Below are positions 8,167-16,724 of a stretch of DNA of 46,233 nucleotides, piece after piece. The stretch's first letter is position 1. The number at the start of each line of letters is the position of its first letter. This DNA is from an uncultured Clostridia bacterium (lineage in GTDB: Bacteria; Bacillota; Clostridia; Lachnospirales; CAG-274). The notes beneath the pieces are model-generated. The model made no database searches and was not told where the DNA came from. It saw nothing but the letters and a program-made list of their open reading frames with translations. The position numbers were made by a program, and so were the translations under genes. The stretch covers positions 1 to 46,233 of the forward strand of contig CANQVZ010000014.1 of the NCBI GenBank assembly GCA_947627425.1. The letters run 5' to 3'.

Positions 8167-8721
8167 CTATCTTTTCAGCTGGGCGAAGCCCATCACAACA
8201 ATTATAACGCCGGAGATAAGCGAGGCATATTTGCCGCCTATGCGACGGTTCAGCTTTCTGCCCGCAGCCATACCCGCCAAAAGAAAAGCAAGCTGAAAAA
8301 GCATTATCGCGGCGGGGAGAGCCGCACCCAGATAAGCCGTGCCTATGACGGCGGCGCAGGAATCCAGCGAGAGTGCAGCGCCTATAGCCAGCGCCTCGGC
8401 AGGCTCTATGGCTCCGCTTTTGTCCATATCCGTCCTTTCGGGAGCGGAAAAAATAGCCTTAAGGCTGTCCTTGCCCCTTATATCGAGCGCCAGATATATG
8501 CCCACGGCAATGAGCACTGCCCCGCCCGCCGTCCTGCCGTAGGGCAGAAGGGAATACATCATTTCTCCAAGCCTCATTGCGCCCAGTATGAGCACAAAGC
8601 CCGACGCGCAAATAGTGAGCATGGCTTTTATGCCAAGCGAAATGCCCTTTATGCCGTAGCTAAGACCGAAGGAGAGCGCGTCAAAGGAGAGAAGAAAAGC
8701 AAGCGCCGTTATCTTGAACAT
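8167..8721 (-). CDS. MntP/YtaF-family membrane protein
   Basis: A 184-residue, six-helix integral membrane protein. Its two halves each carry an acidic residue in a helix (LSFDALSFGLSYGIKGI near the N-terminus, LSLDSCAAVIGTAYLG in the middle), as in the MntP (manganese exporter)/YtaF (sporulation membrane protein) superfamily. The N-terminal wording is nearer YtaF than E. coli MntP. A start 54 bases upstream is possible, but GAGGTG sits correctly before ATG 8721. It diverges from the P-type ATPase with a 96-base gap. Metal specificity cannot be read from sequence alone. Confidence 0.75.
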   Translation of the reverse strand: MFKITALAFLLSFDALSFGLSYGIKGISLGIKAMLTICASGFVLILGAMRLGEMMYSLLPYGRTAGGAVLIAVGIYLALDIRGKDSLKAIFSAPERTDMDKSGAIEPAEALAIGAALSLDSCAAVIGTAYLGAALPAAIMLFQLAFLLAGMAAGRKLNRRIGGKYASLISGVIIVVMGFAQLKR

Positions 8722-8741
8722 AATTTCACCTCTTTTTAGGC

Positions 8742-8756
8742 TATGCCCATGGCATA
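8742..8756. promoter_or_regulatory. Palindrome in divergent intergenic gap, possible operator
   Basis: TATGCC-CAT-GGCATA is a perfect inverted repeat in the short gap between the divergent YtaF-like gene and the cation ATPase. Its position suits a regulator acting on either gene. I see no strong promoter hexamers to anchor it and no yybP-ykoY riboswitch. Confidence 0.3.
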
Positions 8757-8817
8757 TTTTGGTGCCTGTCCGCATAGCTTAGATTAAAGCAGACAAGTTC
8801 GGGAAGGGAGCTAAAAT

Positions 8818-11286
8818 ATGGAGTATCACAGCGTTGAAATAAGGCAGGCGATAAAACAGCTCAAAACGAGCATAAACGACGGTTTGGATGAAAAAACGGC
8901 GCTCGAGCGCCAAGGGTGCGTGGGCAAAAATATAGTGAACGCCAAAAAAAGGCGGTCGGCGGCAGGCATATTTATTGGGCAGTTCAAGGACTTCACCGTG
9001 CTTGTGCTCATAGCTGCTGCCGCAGTAAGCACATTTGCCGAGCTGTATATGGGCGGCAGGAATTTCACGGACGGCATAGTGATAGGCGCAATAGTGATAT
9101 TCAACGCCATGATAGGCACAATACAGCAGATAAAGGCTGACAGGGCGCTTGAGGCGCTCAGCAGCATGAGCGCGCCATACGCGCGGTGCGTGAGAGGCGG
9201 AAAGGAAATAAGCATACCGAGCGAGGACATAGTGCCGGGCGATATACTCATACTCTCGGCGGGGGATATAGCGCCCGCAGACTGCCGTATAATAGAAAGC
9301 TCCGCGCTCATGACGGACGAATCCATGCTTACGGGCGAGGTGACGGGCATAGAAAAACAGGACATGGTGCTTGCGCCCAAAACGCCCCTTGCGGAGCGCA
9401 GAAATATGCTCTACATGGGCACGAGCATAGTGCGGGGACGGGCGCGCGCCGCAGTGACGCACACGGGAAAAAACACGGAAATGGGAAGGATATCGGAGCT
9501 TCTTTCTCGCAGGGAGGACGAAACGCCGCTGCAAAAAAAGCTGAGCAGGCTCAGCGGAGAGCTGGGCATATGCGCCCTGACGATATGCGCCGTCATATTC
9601 TGCATAGGCTCATTGAGGGGCTTTTCGGTATTCGGTATGTTCATGACCTCCGTAAGCCTTGCCGTAGCCGCCATTCCGGAGGGACTGACGGCAGTGGTAA
9701 CGATAGTGCTTGCCATAGGCGTGCAGAAGATGGCAAAGCGCAGAGCTATAGTCAAAAAGCTGCCCGCAGTGGAGGCTCTGGGCGGCGCAACGGTAATTTG
9801 CACGGACAAAACGGGCACCGTGACCGAAAACAAAATGACGCTGTGCCACAGCGACGGCGACGAGGTTCTGAGGCTTGCGTGTATGTGCTGCGATGCCGAC
9901 GGCGAAAGAGGCGAGGCTACGGAGCTTGGCATAGTGAGAGGCGCAGAGGAAAGAGGTATAAAAAAATACGAGCTGGACAGCGTTTATCCCAGGGTATACG
10001 AAATACCCTTTTCCTCCGAAAGACGGCGCATGACAACGGTACATAAATACGGCGGGGACTATATGGCAGTATGCAAGGGCGCCGCGGAGGCCGTGCTTGA
10101 CATATGCAAAAGTACCGACAGAAGGGAGATAATGAAAAGGGCGGATATGCTTGCCGAAAAGGGACTGCGGGTAATGGCTGTGGCAAAAAAAATATCCTCC
10201 TCTGTCATAAGGGAGGAAAAGGGCTTCGGCTTTGAAGGGCTGATAGCGCTTTCAGACCGACCGAGAAAGGGCGTGAGGGCGTCCGTGGAGCTTTGCAAAA
10301 GGGCAGGCATACGCGTCATAATGATAACGGGCGACAACGGCATGACGGCAAGCGCCATAGCAGAGGATATAGGCATAGCCTCGCCCGTAATGACGGGAGG
10401 CGACATAGAGCGCGCCGACAGCGCAGAGCTTAGCGATATGCTGGAAAAATGCAGTGTTTTTGCAAGAGTGACGCCCGAACAGAAATATCGGATAGTCGAT
10501 ATGCTCAAAAAGCAGGGGGAAACGGTGGCATTTGCGGGCGACGGCATAAACGACGCGCCGTCCATAAAGCTTGCGGACATAGGCTGCGCTATGGGCAAAA
10601 ACGGCACGGAGGTTGCAAGGCAGGCGGCTGACATAGTGCTTGCCGATGACAACTTCAACACAATAGTAAGCGCCGTGGAGGAAGGCAGAGGGATATACGA
10701 GAACATATTGAAGGTGATACACTTCCTGCTTTCGTCCAACATAGGCGAAATATTGGTGATACTTCTGGCGGTAATAATGGGCTTTGATGTGCCGCTTTTG
10801 CCCGTTCAGCTGCTGTGGGTAAATCTGGTGACGGACTCACTGCCCGCTGCGGCTCTGGGCGTAGACAAGGCGGAGGACGACATAATGACGGGCAGAGGGT
10901 CAAGCGGAAGGCTGTGGTCGTGGAAACGCATAGTGCCGGAGGGCTTTATGATAGGCGCTCTTGCGCTCTTGGCTTACGCCGTGGGCAAGGTAATATTCGG
11001 CGATATATCCACGGGCAGAACTATGTGCTTCTGCACGCTCAGCATATCGCAGCTTTTTCACGCCTTTAATATGCGCACCGAAAAAAGCCTTTTCAGTATA
11101 AATATACTCGGCAATGTACAGCTCGTGGGCGCTCTTGCGCTCGGCATATTGCTCCAGATAATGGTCACATTGGGCGCCTTCAGGGATATTTTCGGCACCT
11201 GCACGCCTAACGCCGCCGAGTGGATGTGGGTGTTTTTGCTTTCGATAATGCCTGTCGCCATTTGCGAAATCGAGAAGAAATTTTAG
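8818..11286 (+). CDS. P-type cation-transporting ATPase, probable Ca2+ (P2A) type
   Basis: An 822-residue membrane pump. The actuator TGE is in LTGEVTG, the phosphorylated Asp330 in CTDKTGT, the P-domain TGD at 504-506 and GDGINDAP at 574-581. The M4 motif reads PEGLTAVVT where Ca2+ pumps usually have PEGLPAVVT. M6 reads NLVTDSLPAAALG, close to the P2A NLVTDGLPA. N-terminal cation-ATPase domain and about ten membrane helices are present. The ATG follows AAGGGAG. It may work with the divergent metal-type transporter. Ca2+ is the best guess; Mn2+ or other ions remain possible. Confidence 0.9.
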   Translation: MEYHSVEIRQAIKQLKTSINDGLDEKTALERQGCVGKNIVNAKKRRSAAGIFIGQFKDFTVLVLIAAAAVSTFAELYMGGRNFTDGIVIGAIVIFNAMIGTIQQIKADRALEALSSMSAPYARCVRGGKEISIPSEDIVPGDILILSAGDIAPADCRIIESSALMTDESMLTGEVTGIEKQDMVLAPKTPLAERRNMLYMGTSIVRGRARAAVTHTGKNTEMGRISELLSRREDETPLQKKLSRLSGELGICALTICAVIFCIGSLRGFSVFGMFMTSVSLAVAAIPEGLTAVVTIVLAIGVQKMAKRRAIVKKLPAVEALGGATVICTDKTGTVTENKMTLCHSDGDEVLRLACMCCDADGERGEATELGIVRGAEERGIKKYELDSVYPRVYEIPFSSERRRMTTVHKYGGDYMAVCKGAAEAVLDICKSTDRREIMKRADMLAEKGLRVMAVAKKISSSVIREEKGFGFEGLIALSDRPRKGVRASVELCKRAGIRVIMITGDNGMTASAIAEDIGIASPVMTGGDIERADSAELSDMLEKCSVFARVTPEQKYRIVDMLKKQGETVAFAGDGINDAPSIKLADIGCAMGKNGTEVARQAADIVLADDNFNTIVSAVEEGRGIYENILKVIHFLLSSNIGEILVILLAVIMGFDVPLLPVQLLWVNLVTDSLPAAALGVDKAEDDIMTGRGSSGRLWSWKRIVPEGFMIGALALLAYAVGKVIFGDISTGRTMCFCTLSISQLFHAFNMRTEKSLFSINILGNVQLVGALALGILLQIMVTLGAFRDIFGTCTPNAAEWMWVFLLSIMPVAICEIEKKF

Positions 11287-11368
11287 GGGTATACTTTTAA
11301 AAAGTATGTAAAATTTTTATTGATTTGATTTATTTTTTATTTTTATAAAAATAATTAAATTTTTTATC

Positions 11369-12001
11369 CTTCTTTTTGCGCACAAAAAGAAGCAAAAAGC
11401 GTGTTCAGAACTTTCCCTACGGGAAAGCGATGCCTTGCGGCATCGTCGGATACTTCTTCCGATTCAAAGGGCGTTTCCGATATTCCACACCCCTAACGAC
11501 TTTTGTGCCCCATCGGTTAGTGGAATTAATACCGCACAAAAGAGTCATTACAGTGCGAGCTATTTGCTCCCATTGCACCGAAAGATTTATCGGACAGCCG
11601 TTAGGCTGGTTTTCGGCGTAGCCGAAAATGCTGATGCCCCTGCGGGGCAGACTAGCAGCTCGCACGGGTAGAATAATTTTATCCCCCCTCAGTCACTTCG
11701 TGACAGCTCCCCCTATGGGGGAGCCAAGAGGTAAGGGCTAACCATAAATTCTCGGCGCCCCTTTGGGGGAGCTGGCAGGCGTAAGCCTGACTGAGGGGGA
11801 CATATATCGGATGTCTGCTCGTGCGAGCCGCTTGTCTGAGCCATAGGCTCAGGTAGCGAATAGCTCGCACCAAACAGCCCCTTTACGCGACGAAGCTCAA
11901 GCAGTCCGTTAGCTTTGAGGCGTAAAGGTCGTTAGGGGTATGGGGAATATCGAAAATTCCCCATGCTTTTTTTGTTTCTTTTTTTTGCGAAAAAAAAGAA
12001 A
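11369..12001. repeat. Composite repeat block D-G-C-B-A-C2-D'
   Basis: In order: palindrome D (CTTCTTTTTG/CAAAAAGAAG, 11369-11392); G three-hairpin module (11403-11467); C element (about 11480-11665) interrupted by a B module (11571-11634); complete A (11684-11799); a bridge and C2 unit (11800-11965, minus orientation, with AACGACCTTTACG inverted); and palindrome D' (TTTCTTTTTTTT/AAAAAAAAGAAA, 11968-12001). Almost the same units lie in the opposite orientation at 25757-26391. No gene is seen. Confidence 0.85.
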
Positions 12002-12062
12002 GATAAAAATTTTTATTTACTTTTTTAAAAGCAAAAAAGTAATATGTTTTGCTTCTTTTTGT

Positions 12063-12390
12063 ACGCAAAAAGCAGAATAAATAATAAAAATATTTACCTA
12101 TTTTTATAATAAAAATTTTTATAATAAAAACGAAAAAAACTTTTTGTCTTTATTTTTTTAAAATATAAAATTTTTGTAAATATTACACAAAAAAATTTCC
12201 CAACGCCAATATTTTTTTAATTTTTAAAAAAATTAAGTTTTTACAAAAAGCTTTTTAATGTGGAAAACCTAAAAAAATATCCCCTGCGGAAAGTGGCATA
12301 AAAGCGTTATTAACAAAGTTTTCCCTGTTATCCACAAATGAAATGTGTTTTTATCCACAAAAATACAGCTTTTTGGAGGGATTATCCACA
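12063..12390. other. Candidate replication origin: AT-rich tract and DnaA-box cluster
   Basis: Three perfect DnaA boxes TTATCCACA lie in one orientation at 12328-12336, 12351-12359 and 12382-12390. A one-mismatch box (TGTGGAAAA) is in the opposite sense at 12259-12267. The preceding 200 bases are almost pure A/T and could serve as the unwinding element. Gene direction switches from minus to plus in this neighbourhood. These facts together suggest oriC, or a DnaA-titrating site. Near dnaA I find one perfect box (26670-26678) and three one-mismatch boxes. No other gene lies between 11287 and 12581. Confidence 0.6.
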
Positions 12391-12581
12391 AAAATTTCAA
12401 AAACCAAAAAATTTTAAAACACCCCAAAACAAGAGGCTTTTTAAATTTTGTGAAAAATTAATGTAAAAAACAGGGGCAAATTTATATAAAAAAATCTTAA
12501 TATAATAAAGGATTTTACTCTTTTATGCAGAAATAGAATAGTAAGAGTGATTTGCTCTATTTTTACAAAGGAGTTGGTATT

Positions 12582-13124
12582 ATGCGTTATACATTTGTAG
12601 GCAAAAATTTTGATGTGACTGACAATTTCAGCGCAAAGATAAGCGCCAAGCTCAACAGGATAGCAAAGCTTTTCCCGGAGGATTCCGAGGCTAATGTGGT
12701 GCTCTCCGAGGTAAAGCTTGAAAAAAAGGTGGACATCACTGTGGATCTTCCCAACAAGAGGATAATAAAGGCGGAGGTCAAAAGCGGCGACTTTATGGCG
12801 TCCGTTGACGAGGCTGTGGACATACTCGAAAGACAGATGGTGAAGTACAAAAACAAGCTCAGAGGCAAGGCAAAGAAAAGCCCCGCCTTCGCAGACGAGC
12901 TGAACGAGCTTGTGCTGCCCGACGAGGGATATGCCGAGGATTCCATAAATATAGTAAAAAGCAAGAGATTTTTCGTTAAGCCCATGGATGCCGAGGAGGC
13001 GTGCATGGAGATGGATATGATGGGACATAATTTCTTTGTATTCAGAAATTCTCAGACAGACGAAATAAATGTGGTATATAAGCGCAAGGACGGCGCTTAT
13101 GGACTCATAGAACCCGAAATGTAG
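12582..13124 (+). CDS. hpf: Ribosome hibernation-promoting factor, long form
   Basis: A 180-residue long-form HPF. The N-terminal domain (about 1-100, MRYTFVGKNFDVTDNFSAKI) binds the small-subunit decoding centre. The C-terminal domain (about 120-180, KSKRFFVKPMDAEEACMEMDMMGHNFFVF) is the dimerisation module that pairs two ribosomes into inactive 100S particles. ATG 12582 follows GGAG at good spacing and is preferred over one 30 bases upstream. TATAAT at 12501-12506 may be its -10. It is followed by a strong terminator. It lies next to the candidate origin. Confidence 0.93.
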   Translation: MRYTFVGKNFDVTDNFSAKISAKLNRIAKLFPEDSEANVVLSEVKLEKKVDITVDLPNKRIIKAEVKSGDFMASVDEAVDILERQMVKYKNKLRGKAKKSPAFADELNELVLPDEGYAEDSINIVKSKRFFVKPMDAEEACMEMDMMGHNFFVFRNSQTDEINVVYKRKDGAYGLIEPEM

Positions 13125-13130
13125 GTTAAA

Positions 13131-13157
13131 AAAAGGAGGCGAAAGCCTCCTTTTTAA
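13131..13157 (+). terminator. Terminator of hpf
   Basis: GGAGGC-GAAA-GCCTCC followed by TTTTT, ten bases after the hpf stop. A tetraloop hairpin of classical intrinsic form. Confidence 0.9.
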
Positions 13158-13242
13158 ATTGTGGAAAAAGTATCTTTATACAAACAAGACCCTTCCAGAT
13201 TGACACCTTCCCATTGCGCCACAAAGTTTTATGTAGACATAG

Positions 13243-13362
13243 CCCCCTCAGTCGCCCTTCGGGCACCAGCTCCCCCACAGGGGCGCCGAGAGGCAGCGGT
13301 CAGCCCCAAATTCTTGGCTCCCCCTCTGGGGGAGCTGGCAGGCGTTAGCCTGACTGAAGGGG
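13243..13362. repeat. A element without B insertion
   Basis: A compact 120-base A element between convergent hpf and rlmH. The left tip hairpin is GCCCTTCGGGC and the right CAGGCGTTAGCCTG. The two inner stems are CTCCCC/GGGG and CTCCCCC/GGGGGAG. It shows the basic architecture without nested modules. Confidence 0.85.
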
Positions 13363-13403
13363 TATGCTTTGTATACCAAAAGAACCGCAAAAACCCCTTT
13401 TCT

Positions 13404-13880
13404 TCACTTATGATAAGGCTCTCCCGCCCCTATTTTAAAGCTTCTGTACACCTGCTCCAGAAGTATCACCCTCATGAGCTGATGAGGAAAGGTCATATCC
13501 GAAAAGCTCAGCTTTAGATCCGCTCTGTCGAGAACAGCCCTGCTAAGCCCCAGCGAGCCGCCTATGACGAAAACTATATGGCTTACGCCCTCCGTCATTT
13601 TTTTTGCCATAAACTCCGAAAGCTCGGGGCTTGTCATCCGCCTGCCGTCTATGGCAAGGGCTATGACATAGCCGTCCTTTATTTTTTTGAGGAGCCTTTC
13701 GCCCTCCCTGTCCTTGACCGCCTCCGCTTGGGCGAGGCTCAGATTTTCGGGAGCTTTTTCGTCGGCTGCCTCCGCCACTGTGACATCGGCGAACCTCGAA
13801 AGCCTCTTTAAATATTCATTTACAGCGTCGGAAAAGAATTTTTCCTTTATCCTGCCCACACAGGCAATCGTTATCTTCAC
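13404..13880 (-). CDS. rlmH: 23S rRNA (pseudouridine1915-N3)-methyltransferase RlmH
   Basis: A 158-residue SPOUT methyltransferase that modifies pseudouridine 1915 in helix 69 of 23S rRNA. MKITIACVGRIKEKFF at the N-terminus, FVIGGSLGLS (the SAM-binding trefoil knot) and the C-terminal MRVILLEQVYRSFKI with GEPYHK all match RlmH at its usual length. Its start codon abuts the walJ stop, so murA-walJ-rlmH form one unit on the minus strand. In many Firmicutes rlmH also lies near walJ close to the origin. Confidence 0.96.
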   Translation of the reverse strand: MKITIACVGRIKEKFFSDAVNEYLKRLSRFADVTVAEAADEKAPENLSLAQAEAVKDREGERLLKKIKDGYVIALAIDGRRMTSPELSEFMAKKMTEGVSHIVFVIGGSLGLSRAVLDRADLKLSFSDMTFPHQLMRVILLEQVYRSFKIGAGEPYHK

Positions 13881-14681
13881 TTAAAGCTCTATCCTTCTTT
13901 TAACTCCGCATGGCGCGGCTACCCACATATCGAAGTCGCCGCCCAGCTCTATGCCGCTTTCGCAAATTATGTCCCTCACGGTCTCAAAAGCCACCTTGGG
14001 GGTGTTGTTTTCGCGGCTGAGATGTCCCAAAAATACATATTTCAGTCTGCTGTCGGCGCAGTCCTTCAGAAAGCTGCCCGCCCTTTCGTTGCTAAGATGC
14101 CCTATGTCGCTTAATATCCTCTGCTTTGTGTTGTAGGGATAGCTTCCTCTTTTGAGCATATCCACATCGTGATTGCTCTCCAGAAGGAGCACGGAGGAGC
14201 CCTTTACATTTTCCTTTACCTCGGCGGATATATGCCCTATGTCCGTGGCTACCGTTATTTTGTCCCTATCGGTAAAAATGCTGTAGCCTACGGGCTGTGC
14301 CGCATCGTGAGGTATGTTGAAGGGATTTATCAGAATGTCATTGAAAATAAGGTTTTCATTGGGATAAACAGCCCTCTTGAGGCCCTCGCGCATATCCCCC
14401 GCCCTAACCTTTGAGGGCATATTTTCCCATGTGCCCTCCGTAGCGTACACGGGTATGTTGTAGCGCCTTGAAAGCACGCCTATGCCGTCGCAATGGTCTA
14501 TGTGCTCGTGCGTCACAAATATGGCGTCTATGTCTCCGCCCGAAAGCTCCAGATCACTAAGACACTCCTCTATTTTTCTTCCGCTCAGACCCGCATCGAT
14601 GAGTATATTGGTGCTGTCCGTACCTATATATGTGCAATTTCCCGATGAACTCGAGGCTATTGTGGCAAATTTAAGGCTCAT
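13881..14681 (-). CDS. walJ: WalJ/YycJ-type metallo-beta-lactamase-fold hydrolase
   Basis: A 266-residue member of the MBL-fold family. The metal motif THEHIDHCDG is at residues 57-66, preceded by SSSGNCTYIGTDSTNILIDAGLSGR typical of YycJ/WalJ, and a later FLGHLSRENN carries another metal-site His. WalJ is linked to cell-wall and division control in Bacillus relatives and may act on DNA ends. Its start overlaps the murA stop by one base. Usually walJ follows yycI. Here yycH and yycI lie 2.5 kb away on the opposite strand. Confidence 0.88.
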   Translation of the reverse strand: MSLKFATIASSSSGNCTYIGTDSTNILIDAGLSGRKIEECLSDLELSGGDIDAIFVTHEHIDHCDGIGVLSRRYNIPVYATEGTWENMPSKVRAGDMREGLKRAVYPNENLIFNDILINPFNIPHDAAQPVGYSIFTDRDKITVATDIGHISAEVKENVKGSSVLLLESNHDVDMLKRGSYPYNTKQRILSDIGHLSNERAGSFLKDCADSRLKYVFLGHLSRENNTPKVAFETVRDIICESGIELGGDFDMWVAAPCGVKRRIEL

Positions 14682-15943
14682 TATTCCTTGACCCTCTTTA
14701 TATCGGCGCCGAGCGCCTTAAGCTTGTACTCTATCTTTTCATAGCCCCTGTCTATAAAGCGCACATTGCCTATCTTTGTAATGCCGTCTGCGGTCAGTCC
14801 CGCTATTATCATGGCTGCGCCCGCTCTTAAGTCGGTAGCCATTACCTCCGCTCCGTGCAGCTCTTCAATGCCGTGTATAGCGGCGACTCTGCCGTCCACC
14901 ATTATGTCACAGCCGAATTTCCTAAGCTCGTTTATGTACTGGAAACGGTTTTCCCAAACCGTCTCCGTGAGAATGCTCACACCGTCGGCTTTTGAAAGCC
15001 CTGCCGCCATCTGCGGATGAAGGTCTGTGGGAAAGCCGGGGTAAGCCATTGTCTTTATCTTTGTGGATTTGAGCCTGCCCTCGGATACTATCTCCACGAA
15101 GTCATCGCCCTCTATCACCCTACAGCCTATTTCCTTCAGCTTTGTGGTGAGGCTGTCCATATGCTTGGGTATTATGTTCTTTACGCAGACATGACCTCCG
15201 CAGGCAGCCGCCGCGATCATATAAGTGCCCGCCTCTATCTGGTCGGGTATTATCATATATTCCGCTCCGTGCAGCTCCTTTACGCCCGTTATCCTTATAA
15301 CGTCCGTACCTGCGCCCCTTATCCTCGCGCCCATCATGTTGAGGAAGTTGGCTGTGTCTACTATATGAGGCTCCTTAGCCGCATTTTCTATCACGGTCAC
15401 GCCCTCCGCGAGCGTTGCCGCAAGCATTATGTTTATGGTCGCGCCCACGGACACCGTATCAAGGAAAATATTTGTGCCCACAAGCTTGTCCGCCTTTAGC
15501 GAAATGATGCCGTTTTCATAGTCCTCGTCTACCTCCGCTCCCAGCGCGCGAAACGCCTTAAGGTGCAGATCTATGGGTCTTGTACCGAAATTGCAGCCTC
15601 CCGGAAGAGCTACCTTTGCCTGCTTGAATCTGGCAAGCAGAGCGCCCATGAGATAATACGACGCCCTTATCCTCCTTACGGAATTAAAGGTAGCGTTAAA
15701 ATTATTAAGCGCAGAGGAGTCCACCATGAGAGTGCCCTCGTCTATGAGCTGACAGACTGCGCCAAGCTTCGTGAGGGAGTCCTGAAGGCACTTGACATCT
15801 TCTATGGCAGGAAGATTGTCAATTATACTCACGCCGTCCGCTATTATGGCGGCGGGAATTATGGCAACAACGGCGTTTTTGGCGCCGCTTATGCTGACCT
15901 CTCCCACAAGAGGTCTTTTGCCCCTTATCAATAAATGCTCCAT
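14681..15943 (-). CDS. murA: UDP-N-acetylglucosamine 1-carboxyvinyltransferase
   Basis: A 420-residue MurA that transfers enolpyruvate from PEP to UDP-GlcNAc, the first committed step of peptidoglycan synthesis. SGAKNA at 19-24 and the catalytic Cys117 in LPGGCNFGTRPIDLH are present, so the fosfomycin-binding cysteine is intact. I chose ATG 15943 over GTG 15952 because the latter lies directly on the ribosome binding site GGAAAGG. It heads the murA-walJ-rlmH unit. Confidence 0.96.
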   Translation of the reverse strand: MEHLLIRGKRPLVGEVSISGAKNAVVAIIPAAIIADGVSIIDNLPAIEDVKCLQDSLTKLGAVCQLIDEGTLMVDSSALNNFNATFNSVRRIRASYYLMGALLARFKQAKVALPGGCNFGTRPIDLHLKAFRALGAEVDEDYENGIISLKADKLVGTNIFLDTVSVGATINIMLAATLAEGVTVIENAAKEPHIVDTANFLNMMGARIRGAGTDVIRITGVKELHGAEYMIIPDQIEAGTYMIAAAACGGHVCVKNIIPKHMDSLTTKLKEIGCRVIEGDDFVEIVSEGRLKSTKIKTMAYPGFPTDLHPQMAAGLSKADGVSILTETVWENRFQYINELRKFGCDIMVDGRVAAIHGIEELHGAEVMATDLRAGAAMIIAGLTADGITKIGNVRFIDRGYEKIEYKLKALGADIKRVKE

Positions 15944-15952
15944 TAAGCACAC

Positions 15953-16110
15953 ACCTTTCCGGTAAATGTAAATATATGTAAAGCCTTGTAAAATCCGTAT
16001 TTTGTAATGACCTTATATATTAGTATATATTAAATCGGAATATTTTTCAATACAAATTTATTTTTTTTGATTAAATTGGTCAAAAGCAGGAAAAGAAAGG
16101 GTTTTTGATG
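15953..16110. other. AT-rich intergenic stretch
   Basis: The gap upstream of murA contains mainly A/T-rich sequence with TATACT-like motifs on the minus strand that could belong to a murA promoter. I cannot place a convincing -35/-10 pair. There is no gene in it. Confidence 0.4.
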
Positions 16111-16139
16111 TTGAAAAGCTTGGCATTTTGTGGTATGAT
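16111..16139 (+). promoter_or_regulatory. SigA-type promoter of the 40-codon ORF transcript
   Basis: TTGAAA (16111-16116) and TATGAT (16134-16139) with a 17-base spacer. The predicted start is about 135 bases before the small ORF at 16282. The leader contains AGGC-GAAA-GCCT and GGAACA/TGTTCC hairpins. Confidence 0.65.
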
Positions 16140-16281
16140 GGTTTCAGGGATAGGCGAAAGCCTTGATCTCGCAAAGGGAACAGTTTAATGCGGTTGTTCC
16201 TCACTTTTACATAATTCTTGGGGATATGATGCCTATGAGATAGGATAAATGTTTTTGGGATTTTATGAAGGGAGGAATAGT

Positions 16282-16404
16282 ATGTATTATGAAAAAGTAT
16301 TTGAAATTGATACTGTTTCTGCTGCTTTGCAGAGATGTATTGATATTTACATATTTAATTCTTTGCATATTAAAATAACCGCTCTCAGAATGTCCAAAAA
16401 CTGA
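16282..16404 (+). CDS. Uncharacterised 40-residue ORF with own promoter and terminator
   Basis: The ORF starts MYYEKVFEIDTVSAALQRC and ends LRMSKN. It has a strong GGGAGG eight bases before the ATG. I do not recognise the protein. It has no membrane segment and no signal peptide. A promoter lies upstream and a strong hairpin with T-rich end overlaps the last codons, so the transcript appears autonomous. The unit is bracketed by a perfect 12-base inverted repeat (GTTGTTCCTCAC at 16193-16204, its complement at 16437-16448). It could be a small peptide gene, a leader peptide without target, or a short mobile unit. Confidence 0.5.
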   Translation: MYYEKVFEIDTVSAALQRCIDIYIFNSLHIKITALRMSKN

Positions 16405-16421
16405 ATAAGAGCAGTTATTTT
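16372..16421 (+). terminator. Terminator overlapping the end of the 40-codon ORF
   Basis: AAAATAAC-C-GCTCT pairs with AGAGC-A-GTTATTTT around a 22-base loop that contains the stop codon. The right arm ends in T residues. Translation to the stop would disturb this hairpin, so termination may respond to ribosome occupancy. Confidence 0.65.
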
Positions 16422-16602
16422 AACTGAAAAAATTTGGTGAGGAACAACTGTGTTGTTTCTCTTTGTGTTTATATGATAACATAATATTTTTAATTTGTCA
16501 AGTTCAATGATCGCTTGCAGCAGTTAATTTTCCGGCTTTTTTATTCCTTTCGGCGACATTTTAATTTGAAATAATAATGTAATATAAAAATCCCCGAAAG
16601 TG

Positions 16603-16611
16603 TGTTATAAT
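16603..16611 (+). promoter_or_regulatory. Extended -10 promoter before the secreted protein gene
   Basis: TGTTATAAT fits an extended -10 element (TGN plus TATAAT at 16606-16611). No good -35 is visible. It lies about 114 bases before the start codon at 16725. Confidence 0.5.
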
Positions 16612-16724
16612 AAATTTGAAAACAGGGAAGGATAAGGTATAAATTATGGGGGACATAGTAAAAGCTATGTCCAAAAGTGATGCTTTCGCTGTTTTTAATT
16701 TTTCGGAAGGGAGGCGCCGTAGAT

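Noticed and set aside
8722..8817. yybP-ykoY manganese riboswitch between the YtaF-like gene and the P-type ATPase
   Set aside because: The gap is 96 bases and lacks the conserved paired domains of that riboswitch. Only a simple palindrome is present.
8779..10046. Long ORFs in other frames of the ATPase gene (8779-9534 minus, 9186-10046 plus)
   Set aside because: They overlap a gene with clear P-type ATPase motifs and have biased, implausible composition. The same holds for 33944-34777 and 40050-40973 opposite gyrB/gyrA and argS.
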